A stretch of 6,477 nucleotides of DNA, taken from assembly GCA_002707185.1 (NCBI GenBank), contig PAMF01000055.1, positions 1 to 6,477 on the forward strand, read 5' to 3'. Positions 1 to 5,379 of this stretch are shown one piece after another. The number at the start of each line of letters is the position of its first letter. The stretch's first letter is position 1. Below the pieces are notes generated by a model. It worked only from the letters and a program-made list of their open reading frames with translations, did no database searches and was not told where the DNA came from. Origin of the DNA: Chloroflexota bacterium. Lineage in GTDB: Bacteria; Chloroflexota; Dehalococcoidia; UBA3495. Position numbers and translations under genes: made by a program.

Positions 1-101
1 GTGAATCCTAGAGAGTGAGTAGTCTCACCACCACTTGCAGTGACAGGCGTACTCTTTCTAATCTCTGAGGATTTAAGTTGTTCGTTTCCTATGTATGACA
101 T
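1..101 (-). CDS. N-terminus of a fibre/tail protein, truncated by window edge
   Basis: ATG at 99-101 overlaps the TAA of the preceding gene (TAATG) and opens a frame of 33 codons that runs off the left edge. The protein begins MSYIGNEQLKSSEIRKSTPV and continues TASGGETTHSLGF. An MSYIGN start followed by a Ser/Thr/Gly-rich segment is typical of phage tail-fibre-like proteins from environmental phages. Position after another fibre-like gene supports this. Only a weak AGAGAT lies upstream, so coupling to the previous gene is likely. The rest of the protein, including any receptor-binding part, lies outside the window. Confidence 0.65.
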   Translation of the reverse strand, partial: MSYIGNEQLKSSEIRKSTPVTASGGETTHSLGF

Positions 102-454
102 TAGGTAATCTCTAGTACACTACAAAACCCATTTAGATCGCCATCTGCTGATGCAGTGCATCTAATCATATCTCCAAGAGAAGTTGGGTCTGCATTTCTT
201 AGGTTGATTGGTTTGTCAAGAACAAGTGTGGAATCTGCTGGTACTGGTAAAGTCTTGCCTACATAAAAGAATGTTCCCCCAGCACCATTTGTGCTGACTT
301 CAATATCTACATTGGCAGAGTTGGTTCCATCTATGTTTGATATAAAGATAGAGTGAACCACAGCAGCGTCCTGACCGATAGGCACCTGATATAGTGTAAT
401 TGGTGCGCCTGTAGCCTGTATAGCAACCCCAGCGTTAGTAAAAGTGTTAGCCAT
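101..454 (-). CDS. Small beta-type virion protein, unknown function
   Basis: A 117-residue protein with the look of a single beta sandwich: alternating strands ITLYQVPIGQDAAVVHSIFI (residues 19-38), ANVDIEVSTN (47-56), TFFYVGKTLPVPADSTLVLD (60-79), then MIRCTASADGDLNGFCSVLE (96-115). The order 'VPxGxxAxVHSIFISN...', 'PVPADSTLVLDKPINL', 'GDMIRC.AS' is one I associate with small virion proteins next to fibre genes in environmental phages; no function is established for me. The start at 454 has an excellent Shine-Dalgarno sequence and follows the fibre-like stop by one base. Its own stop overlaps the next start (TAATG). Possible roles are a fibre-associated or tail-decorating protein. There is no signal peptide or membrane segment. 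Confidence 0.82.
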   Translation of the reverse strand: MANTFTNAGVAIQATGAPITLYQVPIGQDAAVVHSIFISNIDGTNSANVDIEVSTNGAGGTFFYVGKTLPVPADSTLVLDKPINLRNADPTSLGDMIRCTASADGDLNGFCSVLEIT

Positions 455-455
455 C

Positions 456-1616
456 TTATCCTCCTAGTGCCAGCGCCATTGCTGCTGAGTTGTCTACCAG
501 ATCCTGCCATTCAAATCCGAATTCTTTTGTGCTGTCTGCGGTAAGAACCTTACCATTTGAAGACCCTGGCATTGGGTATCGTTCTTCCGCAGCCGGGGAT
601 ATGCCTGAGTTATAGGCTAGTAAATCGCCTTTCGTTGTTAGTTGGTCAGGAGTAACAGATGTTACATTCTCCCACTTACTCGTTCCAGAGTCATAACGTA
701 AAACCTGATCGTCTGCTATAGAAACAATATTAACATTAGCTAGATCATCAATATCCGCTAACGCTATTCGTGCATCTGCTCTAGAGTTTGTATAGTAAAG
801 ATTGGTTTCCTCTGGCACATCGGCGGTGCTTACCTGGTTGGCTCCAGTACCAAAGTCAATCAGAGTGTCATCGATCCCGTCGGCTTTTATGGATACAGCG
901 CCAGCGGTTACATCGAAATGATCGGAGTCAAATGATGCTACGCCTTGGGCAGCGGTAGTTGCAGCAACGCCAGATACCGTTAGGATCTGACCCGCGCCTG
1001 CAGTTGTTATACCGGTATTACCAGTTATTTTAAAGGTTTGAGTATCTAGGTCAACGCTAAGTCCACCAGTGTCTGATGCATCCGTGTAATCCAGATCATG
1101 CGCTGATACCTGAGCGTCTACATAAGTCTTAATAGCACCCTGAGTAGCTAGTTTTGTTGCGCTCCCAGTAGCTACATCGCCATCATCAATATCTGTTACT
1201 ATAGCGCCAGAAACTAACTCTAAGCTAGTGTCTGCTTTTAGTGTTGTGCCGGTTACCGCAGCAGGGGTTGAACCGCCAATAGCAGCACCGTCAATAGTTC
1301 CCGCCTCAATATCTACCGACTTTTCCGTTTCTGGACTGACAGCTAAAGTTATAAACGTAGAGCCGTCATAAAACTTAAATAGATGGTTTCCTGCGCCGCC
1401 AGATGTATCTATCCAAAGCAGACCCTCAGACAAAGATACTGTAGGTGCTGATGCTGATGTATGTACAACATTGACAATTGAATCTACGGATGGAAATGAA
1501 TTCTTTAAGACACTCTTTATAAGCCTAAGATGGTCATCGCCTTGCGATACATTATCCGATGCTGGTGGATTTGAACTTACCAGTGAGTTAAGATAGGTTC
1601 CTGTTTCTAATGCCAT
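456..1616 (-). CDS. Tail-fibre-like structural protein
   Basis: This is a 386-residue, modular, beta-rich virion protein, probably part of the tail fibre or its base. The N-terminus GTYLNSLVSSNPPASDNVSQ then GDDHLRLIKSVLKNSFP (residues 6-42) is a motif shared by many phage fibre proteins and probably anchors to the tail. Residues 60-92 (LLWIDTS...FKFYDGSTFI) form a small beta unit. Residues 105-125 (GTIDGAAIGGSTPAAVTGTT) and 153-170 (ATKLATQGAIKTYVDAQV) are low-complexity shaft-like segments, the latter common in marine phage fibres. Residues 270-319 (ETNLYYTNSRADARIA...QVLRYDSGTSKWENV) are another common fibre module. The end carries TTKGDLLAYNSG and GKVLTADSTKEFGFEWQDL. Asp- and Ala-rich. 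No recognised receptor-binding, chaperone or enzyme domain is visible, so it may be a fibre base rather than the tip. It starts at a TAATG overlap with only a weak GGCGGA upstream. Confidence 0.82.
   Translation of the reverse strand: MALETGTYLNSLVSSNPPASDNVSQGDDHLRLIKSVLKNSFPSVDSIVNVVHTSASAPTVSLSEGLLWIDTSGGAGNHLFKFYDGSTFITLAVSPETEKSVDIEAGTIDGAAIGGSTPAAVTGTTLKADTSLELVSGAIVTDIDDGDVATGSATKLATQGAIKTYVDAQVSAHDLDYTDASDTGGLSVDLDTQTFKITGNTGITTAGAGQILTVSGVAATTAAQGVASFDSDHFDVTAGAVSIKADGIDDTLIDFGTGANQVSTADVPEETNLYYTNSRADARIALADIDDLANVNIVSIADDQVLRYDSGTSKWENVTSVTPDQLTTKGDLLAYNSGISPAAEERYPMPGSSNGKVLTADSTKEFGFEWQDLVDNSAAMALALGG
460..465 (-). promoter_or_regulatory. Strong ribosome binding site of the 117-residue gene
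   Basis: AGGAGG lies five bases (ATAAG) upstream of the ATG at 454 and lies just before the stop of the preceding fibre-like gene. It is the strongest standard Shine-Dalgarno sequence in the tail part of the window and suggests this small protein is made in quantity. Confidence 0.8.
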
Positions 1617-2503
1617 TAGTAGTATCCGCCTGTATTCATTACTCGCAACTCAGTTCCTGAGTGCGAATCTTTATCGTCTTGTAGCTGTAGGTTATTTACA
1701 GCCTCCCCAAATGCCGTTGCCCATAATTGGATTCTAGCATCGTTCATTAAAAACGGTTCAGCTTCTAGCAATGCCCCATATAGGTATAGATCTGGATTGT
1801 GAGTTAGCATCGTGCTTGTTGTAGTTACATCAGACAAGGATGGTATTTTTGCATAATATGTCATCTCCACCGTATACACAGCATCAGGTACCGGGCCAAA
1901 GTAAATATACCCTGCCCTCATAGTATATGATTGAGGCAGTCCTGTGCTTGTTCCGGTGTTAGTTCTAGCCATAATTTCTGGTGTGATATACTGCATCGTT
2001 CGTATACTTGATGCGCCAGTTGATATGCTTCCAGAACCCCACGTTGTGTAAATCTCAACAACAGTAGCCCCTGTTGTGTGTTCCGCTTTAGTTGTGCTAT
2101 TGGCTCCCCTAGCGGATACAGTCAAGACGTTGGCAATTTTACCTGAGTATGTTATCTGCTCTGTTCCTATTAGTATAGTTCCAGAGGCTGACAGAGAGGA
2201 TGCGTCCGTTAATGTTATGCTTGCTACGGAATCGCTTATATCTCCATTTAGAGTCGTGGATGCAATCTGACTATTGTTATACTTTATAGCCAACATTTGC
2301 AAATAATCTGTTGGCATAAGATATCTTTTTGATCCGCCTATGGTCGATAAGATTTGCTCTTTCTCCATAATGCGTATACGCAAAACTCTATTCATGCGTG
2401 TTTCAGCCAAAGCTACAAACTCAGGTATCCGCGCCGATAAATCATCCCTATCCAGCCAGTTTGCTACAGCAGTCTGTAATTCGCTGTAGGTTGAGATAGC
2501 CAT
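1616..2503 (-). CDS. Head-tail adaptor protein, SU10-like, with inserted beta domain
   Basis: The adaptor ring binds under the portal after packaging and links the head to the tail. The N-terminus TYSELQTAVANWLDRDDLSA, then RIPEFVALAETRMNRVLRIR (residues 5-44), is the pattern of SU10-type adaptors. The C-terminal half matches too: YITPEIMAR (172-180), GLPQSYTMRAGYIYFGPVPD (188-207), YTVEMTYYAKIPSLSD (210-225) and HNPDLYLYGALLEAEPFLMN (235-254), then a helix to LQLQDDKDS. Unusually, residues about 79-151 hold a separate Ser/Thr-rich beta segment that splits the family core. The ATG overlaps the previous stop (TAATG). No clear Shine-Dalgarno sequence is present, so translation probably depends on coupling. 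The family is recalled by pattern, not by search. Confidence 0.85.
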   Translation of the reverse strand: MAISTYSELQTAVANWLDRDDLSARIPEFVALAETRMNRVLRIRIMEKEQILSTIGGSKRYLMPTDYLQMLAIKYNNSQIASTTLNGDISDSVASITLTDASSLSASGTILIGTEQITYSGKIANVLTVSARGANSTTKAEHTTGATVVEIYTTWGSGSISTGASSIRTMQYITPEIMARTNTGTSTGLPQSYTMRAGYIYFGPVPDAVYTVEMTYYAKIPSLSDVTTTSTMLTHNPDLYLYGALLEAEPFLMNDARIQLWATAFGEAVNNLQLQDDKDSHSGTELRVMNTGGYY

Positions 2504-2781
2504 TATCTAGTTAGTTCTGATACGTAGACAACTCCGGCAACTGACACTTGCAGCGCGGCAACTTTCTCGGCTGGACGAATAGCGAACTCAGTTGGCCAAT
2601 TCTTCAATAAGAAGAAACCAGTAGACGCGGATGCTGTTGGATTCGTTCCAAAAAGAATGTACGCATCTTGGGTAGCTGTTATCGATACAGTGTAAACCTG
2701 ATCCGATATAGCATTACCAGTCTGCGCTGATACAGCTGATGTGGTAATCGATTGGGTTACCCCTGCTGGTCTATATAACAT
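2503..2781 (-). CDS. Small beta-type virion protein (possible head decoration or neck protein)
   Basis: From ATG 2781 the protein has 92 residues (95 if the GTG at 2790 is used). It is rich in Thr, Ser, Ala and Val with alternating hydrophobic residues, as in a small beta sandwich: VYTVSITATQDAYILFGTNP (residues about 29-48), ASTGFFLLKNWPTEFAIRP and a final strand pair with VAALQVSVAGVVYVSEL. The order strand, 'FGTNP', 'TEFAIRP', 'VSVAGVVYVSEL' resembles small proteins common in structural modules of marine phages. Decoration of the capsid or a neck role is inferred from context only. The stop codon overlaps the start of the adaptor gene by two bases (TAATG). Confidence 0.8.
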   Translation of the reverse strand: MLYRPAGVTQSITTSAVSAQTGNAISDQVYTVSITATQDAYILFGTNPTASASTGFFLLKNWPTEFAIRPAEKVAALQVSVAGVVYVSELTR

Positions 2782-2786
2782 TTCTA

Positions 2787-2792
2787 TCACCT
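2787..2792 (-). promoter_or_regulatory. Ribosome binding site favouring ATG at 2781 over GTG at 2790
   Basis: AGGTGA lies five bases (TAGAA) before the ATG at 2781. The alternative GTG start at 2790 is contained within this Shine-Dalgarno sequence and has no good site of its own, so the extra residues MIE are probably not made. Confidence 0.65.
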
Positions 2793-3114
2793 ATATAGTT
2801 GTTGGAGATGTTTTGAAGTATTTAAACTCTGGGTCATTTAATTTCTTAGACAGTAGTTTTTTATCTTTCAATATTGCCCCATTTGTTTCCTTTATCCATT
2901 GATCCCAAATAACAACAGGAATGGATGCGACCTGATGCCAATCCCCACGTTTACCGGTGGTTAGCTTGTCGCCGTAATCATTATACTTTCTTTTAGCATA
3001 ATCTAATATTGGTTGAGCATCTTGGGTTTCATGTATTGTGAACGTATTGTCCGGCTCCTCATGGAATATGGACTTTATATGTTGTGTTACATCTAAAACC
3101 TTTCCTTTAGCCAA
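2791..3114 (-). CDS. Conserved-type hypothetical protein of the head/neck region, TTG start
   Basis: The protein has 107 residues and its function is not recognised. It starts at TTG (3112-3114), giving MAKGKVLDVTQHI; AGAGGA lies nine bases upstream. No ATG exists upstream before the in-frame TGA at 3235-3237. The TTG sits inside the last codons of the 43-residue ORF (ATTGGCTAA), suggesting coupled translation. Visible features: DAQPILDYAKRKYNDYGD (residues 32-49), a GDWHQVASIPVVIWDQWIKE segment (57-76) and a basic middle followed by LNDPEFKYFKTSP at the end. The IPVVIWDQWIKETNG pattern and the PEF..F ending look like a small protein often found beside capsid and adaptor genes in environmental phages, but I cannot assign a job. 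It is soluble, with mixed helix and strand and no membrane segment. Confidence 0.82.
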   Translation of the reverse strand: MAKGKVLDVTQHIKSIFHEEPDNTFTIHETQDAQPILDYAKRKYNDYGDKLTTGKRGDWHQVASIPVVIWDQWIKETNGAILKDKKLLSKKLNDPEFKYFKTSPTTI

Positions 3115-3238
3115 TGGGATATATCCTCTTTCCGCCAGAACCCCTATGCAGAGGAACTTGCAGTTCCTGTTCGTTAGTTTTACTGCGAACTTTAGGCGCT
3201 TCTGACACTCTTTTGGTTTGTTTTTTCTTTTCTTTCAT
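3107..3238 (-). CDS. Small Lys-rich ORF, 43 residues, unknown function
   Basis: ATG at 3238 opens a frame of 43 codons ending in TAA at 3107-3109. The protein begins MKEKKKQTKRVSEAPKVRSK and ends GSGGKRIYPIG. It is very basic, especially in the first 20 residues, with no hydrophobic segment, and is probably disordered. Support for it being a gene: it fills an otherwise 176-base hole between capsid and the next gene, it overlaps the TTG start of that gene by eight bases in the tight style of this operon, and a near-consensus Shine-Dalgarno sequence upstream has no other start codon to serve. Against: the Shine-Dalgarno to ATG distance is 34 bases unless the intervening hairpin folds, and it is short. 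I do not recognise the family. A nucleic-acid-binding or capsid-interior protein would fit its charge, but that is only a guess. Confidence 0.55.
   Translation of the reverse strand: MKEKKKQTKRVSEAPKVRSKTNEQELQVPLHRGSGGKRIYPIG
3152..3168 (-). repeat. Perfect inverted repeat, 7-base arms with 3-base loop
   Basis: On the minus strand AGGAACT and AGTTCCT flank GCA, giving a tight hairpin inside the 43-residue ORF and about 38 bases before the TTG start of the following gene. It is the second stem in about 120 bases after the capsid gene. No T-run follows. It could affect mRNA stability or translation of the next gene, or be chance. Confidence 0.4.
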
Positions 3239-3246
3239 AGTGGATC

Positions 3247-3269
3247 GGGGGGCAGATTAACTACCCCCC
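3247..3269 (-). promoter_or_regulatory. G6/C6 hairpin between a Shine-Dalgarno sequence and a start codon
   Basis: In the transcript the sequence reads GGGGGGUAG, loop UUAAU, CUGCCCCCC: a nine-base-pair stem with one G-U pair and a five-base loop. Three bases upstream lies AGGAGG (3278-3273, within TAAGGAGG), and eight bases downstream lies the ATG of the 43-residue ORF. No ATG, GTG or TTG lies at normal distance from that Shine-Dalgarno sequence. No T-run follows the stem on the minus strand, which argues against an intrinsic terminator. The favoured reading is a bridge in a split ribosome binding site. A role in protecting the 3' end of capsid mRNA is an alternative. Confidence 0.6.
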
Positions 3270-3290
3270 TTTCCTCCTTAGATTATGGTG

Positions 3291-4271
3291 TTAAGCACAA
3301 TCGTAGATGCAACCGCTTGCGGCTTCATTTTTCGCCATTAGGCCGTACTCAGCAACAAGCATCTGCTTTTTGCTGTCGCCTGTTCGCGCAATATCCAGGG
3401 TCTGGAAAGGACGCAAATAAGACACTGCCCAAAAATCGAAATCAAAAAACCACGCATCACGCTCTCGCTGAAATCTATTAGGAACAACTTTGAAATTTCC
3501 AAAGTCGGACACATAGATGTCCACTGCAGCAACGACATGCGCTGGTGCAGGCTTATCCGCAGATGTACGAAGCGGAGAAGTAGTCTGAGTTAGATCAGAG
3601 ATAGCCTGTTTATTAGACGGGCCAACCATGATCGTGTCAGCATTAGAGCCGTTGTCAAAACACTTTTTGATAACTTCCTTGATGAGGACTTCAGTGATTG
3701 CTCGTAGAGCGCCGTTGGTCGTGATATTGCTACCAGTCCCAGCGCACGCTGCACCACCAGCACCAAACGTAGCTACGTTGGTTTTAACCCACGCGCCTAG
3801 TCCTGCTGTGATACGAGTATCGCCAGTCGGTTGTCCTGCAGTACCTGCAGCAACTGCCGCTGGTACGGCTTTCGCAACATTCTCCATCAGCATCTTTTCC
3901 ATATCGCGCTTCATTTCTTTAGCGCGCTTGGCTAGCTGATATGCCTGAGAACTGCGTCGGCCTGCAAAGTCAACCGCTTCTGCGGTCCCGGTTGTTGCTA
4001 CTGATTTTCCGCTAATCTGACAATAATTACCTACCCTAGCTGGTTCTGCAACAGCAGTGTTTGCTAAGTCATCGCCCTCAACGATACGGTTTGTAGCAGC
4101 CGCAGTAAGGGAATCGGTTTGCCACTCAAAGAAAGTGGAGTCACACGACTCTCGTCCTGCAGACGACATAAACGGAGTATCGGTAGGGGAGATATTGTAG
4201 ATAACATTTGACAGATCTTCACGTAGACCCACTGCCGCATATGTGGAGCGGGTACCTGCTGGTCTTGCCAT
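3291..4271 (-). CDS. Major capsid protein, SU10-like (HK97 fold family)
   Basis: This 326-residue protein builds the icosahedral shell. The N-terminal half carries the pattern I know from SU10-type capsid proteins (Pfam SU10_MCP, formerly DUF5309): GLREDLSNVIYNISPTDTPF at residues 15-34, FFEWQTDSL at 47-55, VEGDD at 64-68, RVGNYCQISGKSVATTGTAE at 79-98 and a helix AYQLAKRAKEMKRDMEKMLM at 110-129. The C-terminal half has DTIMVGPSNKQAI at 212-224, YVSDFGNFKVVPNRF at 253-267 and the block DFWAVSYLRPFQT at 279-291, ending in AEYGLMAKNE. Length is normal for the family. An Ala-rich stretch (133-145) replaces the usual short linker. No cleavable N-terminal delta domain is evident, consistent with use of a separate scaffold. 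Two Cys lie in the last six residues (CIYDCA), which I would not over-interpret. Confidence 0.93.
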   Translation of the reverse strand: MARPAGTRSTYAAVGLREDLSNVIYNISPTDTPFMSSAGRESCDSTFFEWQTDSLTAAATNRIVEGDDLANTAVAEPARVGNYCQISGKSVATTGTAEAVDFAGRRSSQAYQLAKRAKEMKRDMEKMLMENVAKAVPAAVAAGTAGQPTGDTRITAGLGAWVKTNVATFGAGGAACAGTGSNITTNGALRAITEVLIKEVIKKCFDNGSNADTIMVGPSNKQAISDLTQTTSPLRTSADKPAPAHVVAAVDIYVSDFGNFKVVPNRFQRERDAWFFDFDFWAVSYLRPFQTLDIARTGDSKKQMLVAEYGLMAKNEAASGCIYDCA

Positions 4272-4279
4272 TTTTTATT

Positions 4280-4285
4280 ACCTCT
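4280..4285 (-). promoter_or_regulatory. Ribosome binding site of the major capsid gene
   Basis: AGAGGT lies eight bases upstream of the capsid ATG at 4271, followed by an A-rich spacer (AATAAAAA). It sits in the 16-base gap after the scaffold stop. The A-rich, unstructured leader fits a highly translated gene. Confidence 0.75.
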
Positions 4286-4287
4286 TG

Positions 4288-5367
4288 TTATAGTTCTACA
4301 AAATCCTCCAACAAAGAAGCCGCGTCTGAAACGTGACCTGTTTGTTGTAAGCGCTTCATTGAAGCAATACGCTGAGATTTTTGTGCCTCTTTTTTTCCAG
4401 AACCTTTGCCGGATCTAACTACTCTTGGTTTGTTCTTCACCTTTTTGGTCTTGACATCGGCGCGTTGCAATTCATCATACTTTTGCGCTTTCATCAAAAC
4501 AATCAAAGATCGGTGATCAACCAGAGAACCTATCTCCTCCTCTGTATACCCTTGTCCAGTAGCATATTCGCGCAACCCTGTAGCCAACACTTTCTGTTGG
4601 GTAGCGTCGCCCCATTCGGGAATTTTCTCTACCATTTGTGCATGTTCCTGTTGAAGAACCTGCTGCTGCAGAGATTGCATTTCCCCAGCCTGCTTCTGTT
4701 GCTCTATAGTATACTGATGTTGGCCTGCTCTTACGCGCTCTTGTGTTTCTCTGTACTCGTCGCGCTTAGTGATAAACTCAATAGGATCCTCCTCTTTGAG
4801 TTTATTCCAATCTACATTAGCAAATTGGTCAAGACCTCCCATAGATTGCTGGATTAGTTGGTTTAAACCATCCATGTATTGCTGACGCTCCTGTTGCATC
4901 TGACCCAACTGAGAACTGTATTGACTTTCTAACTGTTCAATATTTCTTCGTTGCTCTGATAACTCCTGCGTCTTCTTGGTGTAGTCTGCTTGGCGAGAAT
5001 ATCCTTTTACTAACTCATCCTCTGTGACTTCAATTTCTTCGCCATTTACACGTACAGTGTACAGTGCGATATCTTCGTCACCGGATTCCTCCTCCTCAGA
5101 CTCCTCCAAACCGTCATCTTCTTCCTCTAACTCCTCAGACTCATCCTCGGTGTCTTCGGTTTCTGATGTTTCTTCATCAGGTTCATCTTGAATTTCTTCA
5201 GTTGATTCCTCTGATTCAGATGATGCTAAATCATCCTTAGGATCGTCTCCTGTATCAACAGCGACATCTAAAAGACTCATTATTGCATCGTGCGCCTCTC
5301 CCAAGCTATTGGGGTCTGGTGCTGGTGGCATCGTTGCCGGGTGCGGGGCTTCTTGCGTATCCGCCAT
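4288..5367 (-). CDS. Capsid scaffolding / assembly protein
   Basis: The scaffold guides assembly of capsid protein into a prohead and leaves before or during DNA packaging. The 359 residues show clear polarity. Residues 41-99 are a disordered acidic run (36 of 59 are Asp or Glu, with one Lys). Residues 101-135 hold YTVRVNGEEIEVTEDELVKG followed by YSRQADYTKKTQEL, a motif I associate with phage scaffold proteins. Residues 136-245 form a long Gln/Glu-rich coiled-coil region. Residues 246-300 hold an EWGDATQQ helical domain. Residues 306-340 are strongly basic, and the end (KRLQQTGHVSDAASLLEDF) is probably a helix. In other phages a basic C-terminal helix of the scaffold contacts the coat protein, and the same role is inferred here. 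Its position directly before the capsid gene agrees. No prohead protease is encoded in the window, nor is a protease domain seen in this protein. Confidence 0.88.
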   Translation of the reverse strand: MADTQEAPHPATMPPAPDPNSLGEAHDAIMSLLDVAVDTGDDPKDDLASSESEESTEEIQDEPDEETSETEDTEDESEELEEEDDGLEESEEEESGDEDIALYTVRVNGEEIEVTEDELVKGYSRQADYTKKTQELSEQRRNIEQLESQYSSQLGQMQQERQQYMDGLNQLIQQSMGGLDQFANVDWNKLKEEDPIEFITKRDEYRETQERVRAGQHQYTIEQQKQAGEMQSLQQQVLQQEHAQMVEKIPEWGDATQQKVLATGLREYATGQGYTEEEIGSLVDHRSLIVLMKAQKYDELQRADVKTKKVKNKPRVVRSGKGSGKKEAQKSQRIASMKRLQQTGHVSDAASLLEDFVEL

Positions 5368-5373
5368 GTTACT

Positions 5374-5379
5374 CTCCTT
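5374..5379 (-). promoter_or_regulatory. Ribosome binding site that fixes the scaffold start at 5367
   Basis: AAGGAG lies six bases (AGTAAC) upstream of the ATG at 5367 and overlaps the TAA stop of the previous gene. The longer frame, starting with an ATG at 5403, would place this site inside the coding sequence and would overlap the previous gene by 26 bases. The extra 12 residues (MKSNTHSYKESN) are therefore unlikely to be translated. Confidence 0.85.

Noticed and set aside
3247..3269. Rho-independent terminator after the capsid gene
   Set aside because: The stem is GC-rich, but the minus-strand sequence after it is GATCCACTATG with no T-run, and same-strand structural genes continue. On the plus strand a short TTT follows, but there is no plus-strand gene to terminate.
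3247..3269. G-quadruplex from the G6 run
   Set aside because: Only one long G-run is present on each strand, plus short GG pairs nearby; four runs of three or more are not available close together.
3218..3481. 87-codon open frame on the plus strand
   Set aside because: It covers the capsid 3' end and the hairpin on the opposite strand, with no ribosome binding site and no sensible protein pattern.
3628..3939. 103-codon open frame on the plus strand
   Set aside because: Antisense to the well-supported major capsid gene; the Ala/Pro-rich product mirrors the Ala/Thr/Gly-rich capsid codons.
4381..4857. 158-codon open frame on the plus strand
   Set aside because: It lies fully opposite the scaffold coding sequence, has no Shine-Dalgarno sequence I can see, and its Leu/Phe/Ser-rich product is what the reverse of Gln/Glu-rich codons gives. 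Its hydrophobicity is not evidence of a membrane protein.
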